Assembly: GCA_020347085.1 (NCBI GenBank)
Contig: CP070769.1
Location: forward strand, 1,791,501 to 1,805,679
From: Desulfobacterales bacterium
GTDB lineage: Bacteria > Desulfobacterota > Desulfobacteria > Desulfobacterales > C00003060
DNA: 14,179 bases
Reading direction: 5' to 3'
The notes under the pieces were generated by a model. That model worked only from the letters and a program-made list of their open reading frames with translations, searched no databases and was not told where the DNA came from. The position numbers and the translations under genes were made by a program. This document shows positions 14,165 through 14,179 of this stretch, one piece after another (position 1 is the first letter of the stretch; the number at the start of each line of letters is the position of its first letter).

Positions 14165-14179
14165 AGGAACGTCAGTTCC

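Overview
The window looks like a chromosomal segment of a sulfate-reducing or syntrophic member of the Desulfobacterota (old Deltaproteobacteria). This is inferred from gene style only: a PAS-PAS-LuxR protein without a receiver domain, a flavoredoxin-type protein, a CBS-CBS-ACT protein, a long PurN, and a butyrate/beta-oxidation set next to a corrinoid adenosyltransferase. No rRNA or other taxonomic marker is present.

Layout. (1) 1-417, minus strand: the first 139 codons of katG, cut by the window edge. (2) 418-1478: no convincing gene. This stretch holds a minus-strand terminator, two copies of a CCTGAT-N5-ATCAGG dyad, four TGTGACA heptamers, and a 37-nt 3' fragment of a proline tRNA ending in CCA. 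I read it as the end of an integrated element (katG side) whose attachment site is the tRNA-Pro 3' end; ordinary chromosome would begin about 1172. (3) 1479-2768, plus: a PAS-PAS-LuxR regulator with a good sigma70-type promoter. (4) 3091-3669, minus: a flavoredoxin-like gene with a strong ribosome binding site but an in-frame TGA at codon 21. (5) 7027 down to 3961, minus: a tightly overlapping operon of a CDF metal exporter, a Rossmann/DUF2520 protein and a CNT-type transporter whose substrate motifs differ from the classical ones. (6) 7955-7281, minus: a CBS-CBS-ACT protein with a clear terminator. (7) 8967-8173, minus: PurN with an internal insertion, divergent from a short WYL-type regulator at 9228-9884. 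A 15-bp exact inverted repeat is placed with one copy in front of each of these two genes. (8) 10029-14089, plus: thiolase, enoyl-CoA hydratase, short-chain acyl-CoA dehydrogenase and cobO.

How the genes fit together. The right-hand block makes sense as short-chain acyl-CoA metabolism: acyl-CoA dehydrogenation, enoyl-CoA hydration and thiolysis. CobO supplies adenosylcobalamin, possibly for a B12-dependent acyl-CoA mutase elsewhere. The 3-hydroxyacyl-CoA dehydrogenase and an electron-transfer flavoprotein are not in the window. Each of the three acyl-CoA genes is preceded by a different short degenerate tandem repeat (7-8 bp units). I found no CRISPR array, insertion sequence, rRNA gene or intact tRNA. 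The strongest leads beyond routine annotation are the attachment-site region at about 840-1171, the in-frame TGA at 3607-3609, and the paired 15-bp sites between purN and the WYL gene.
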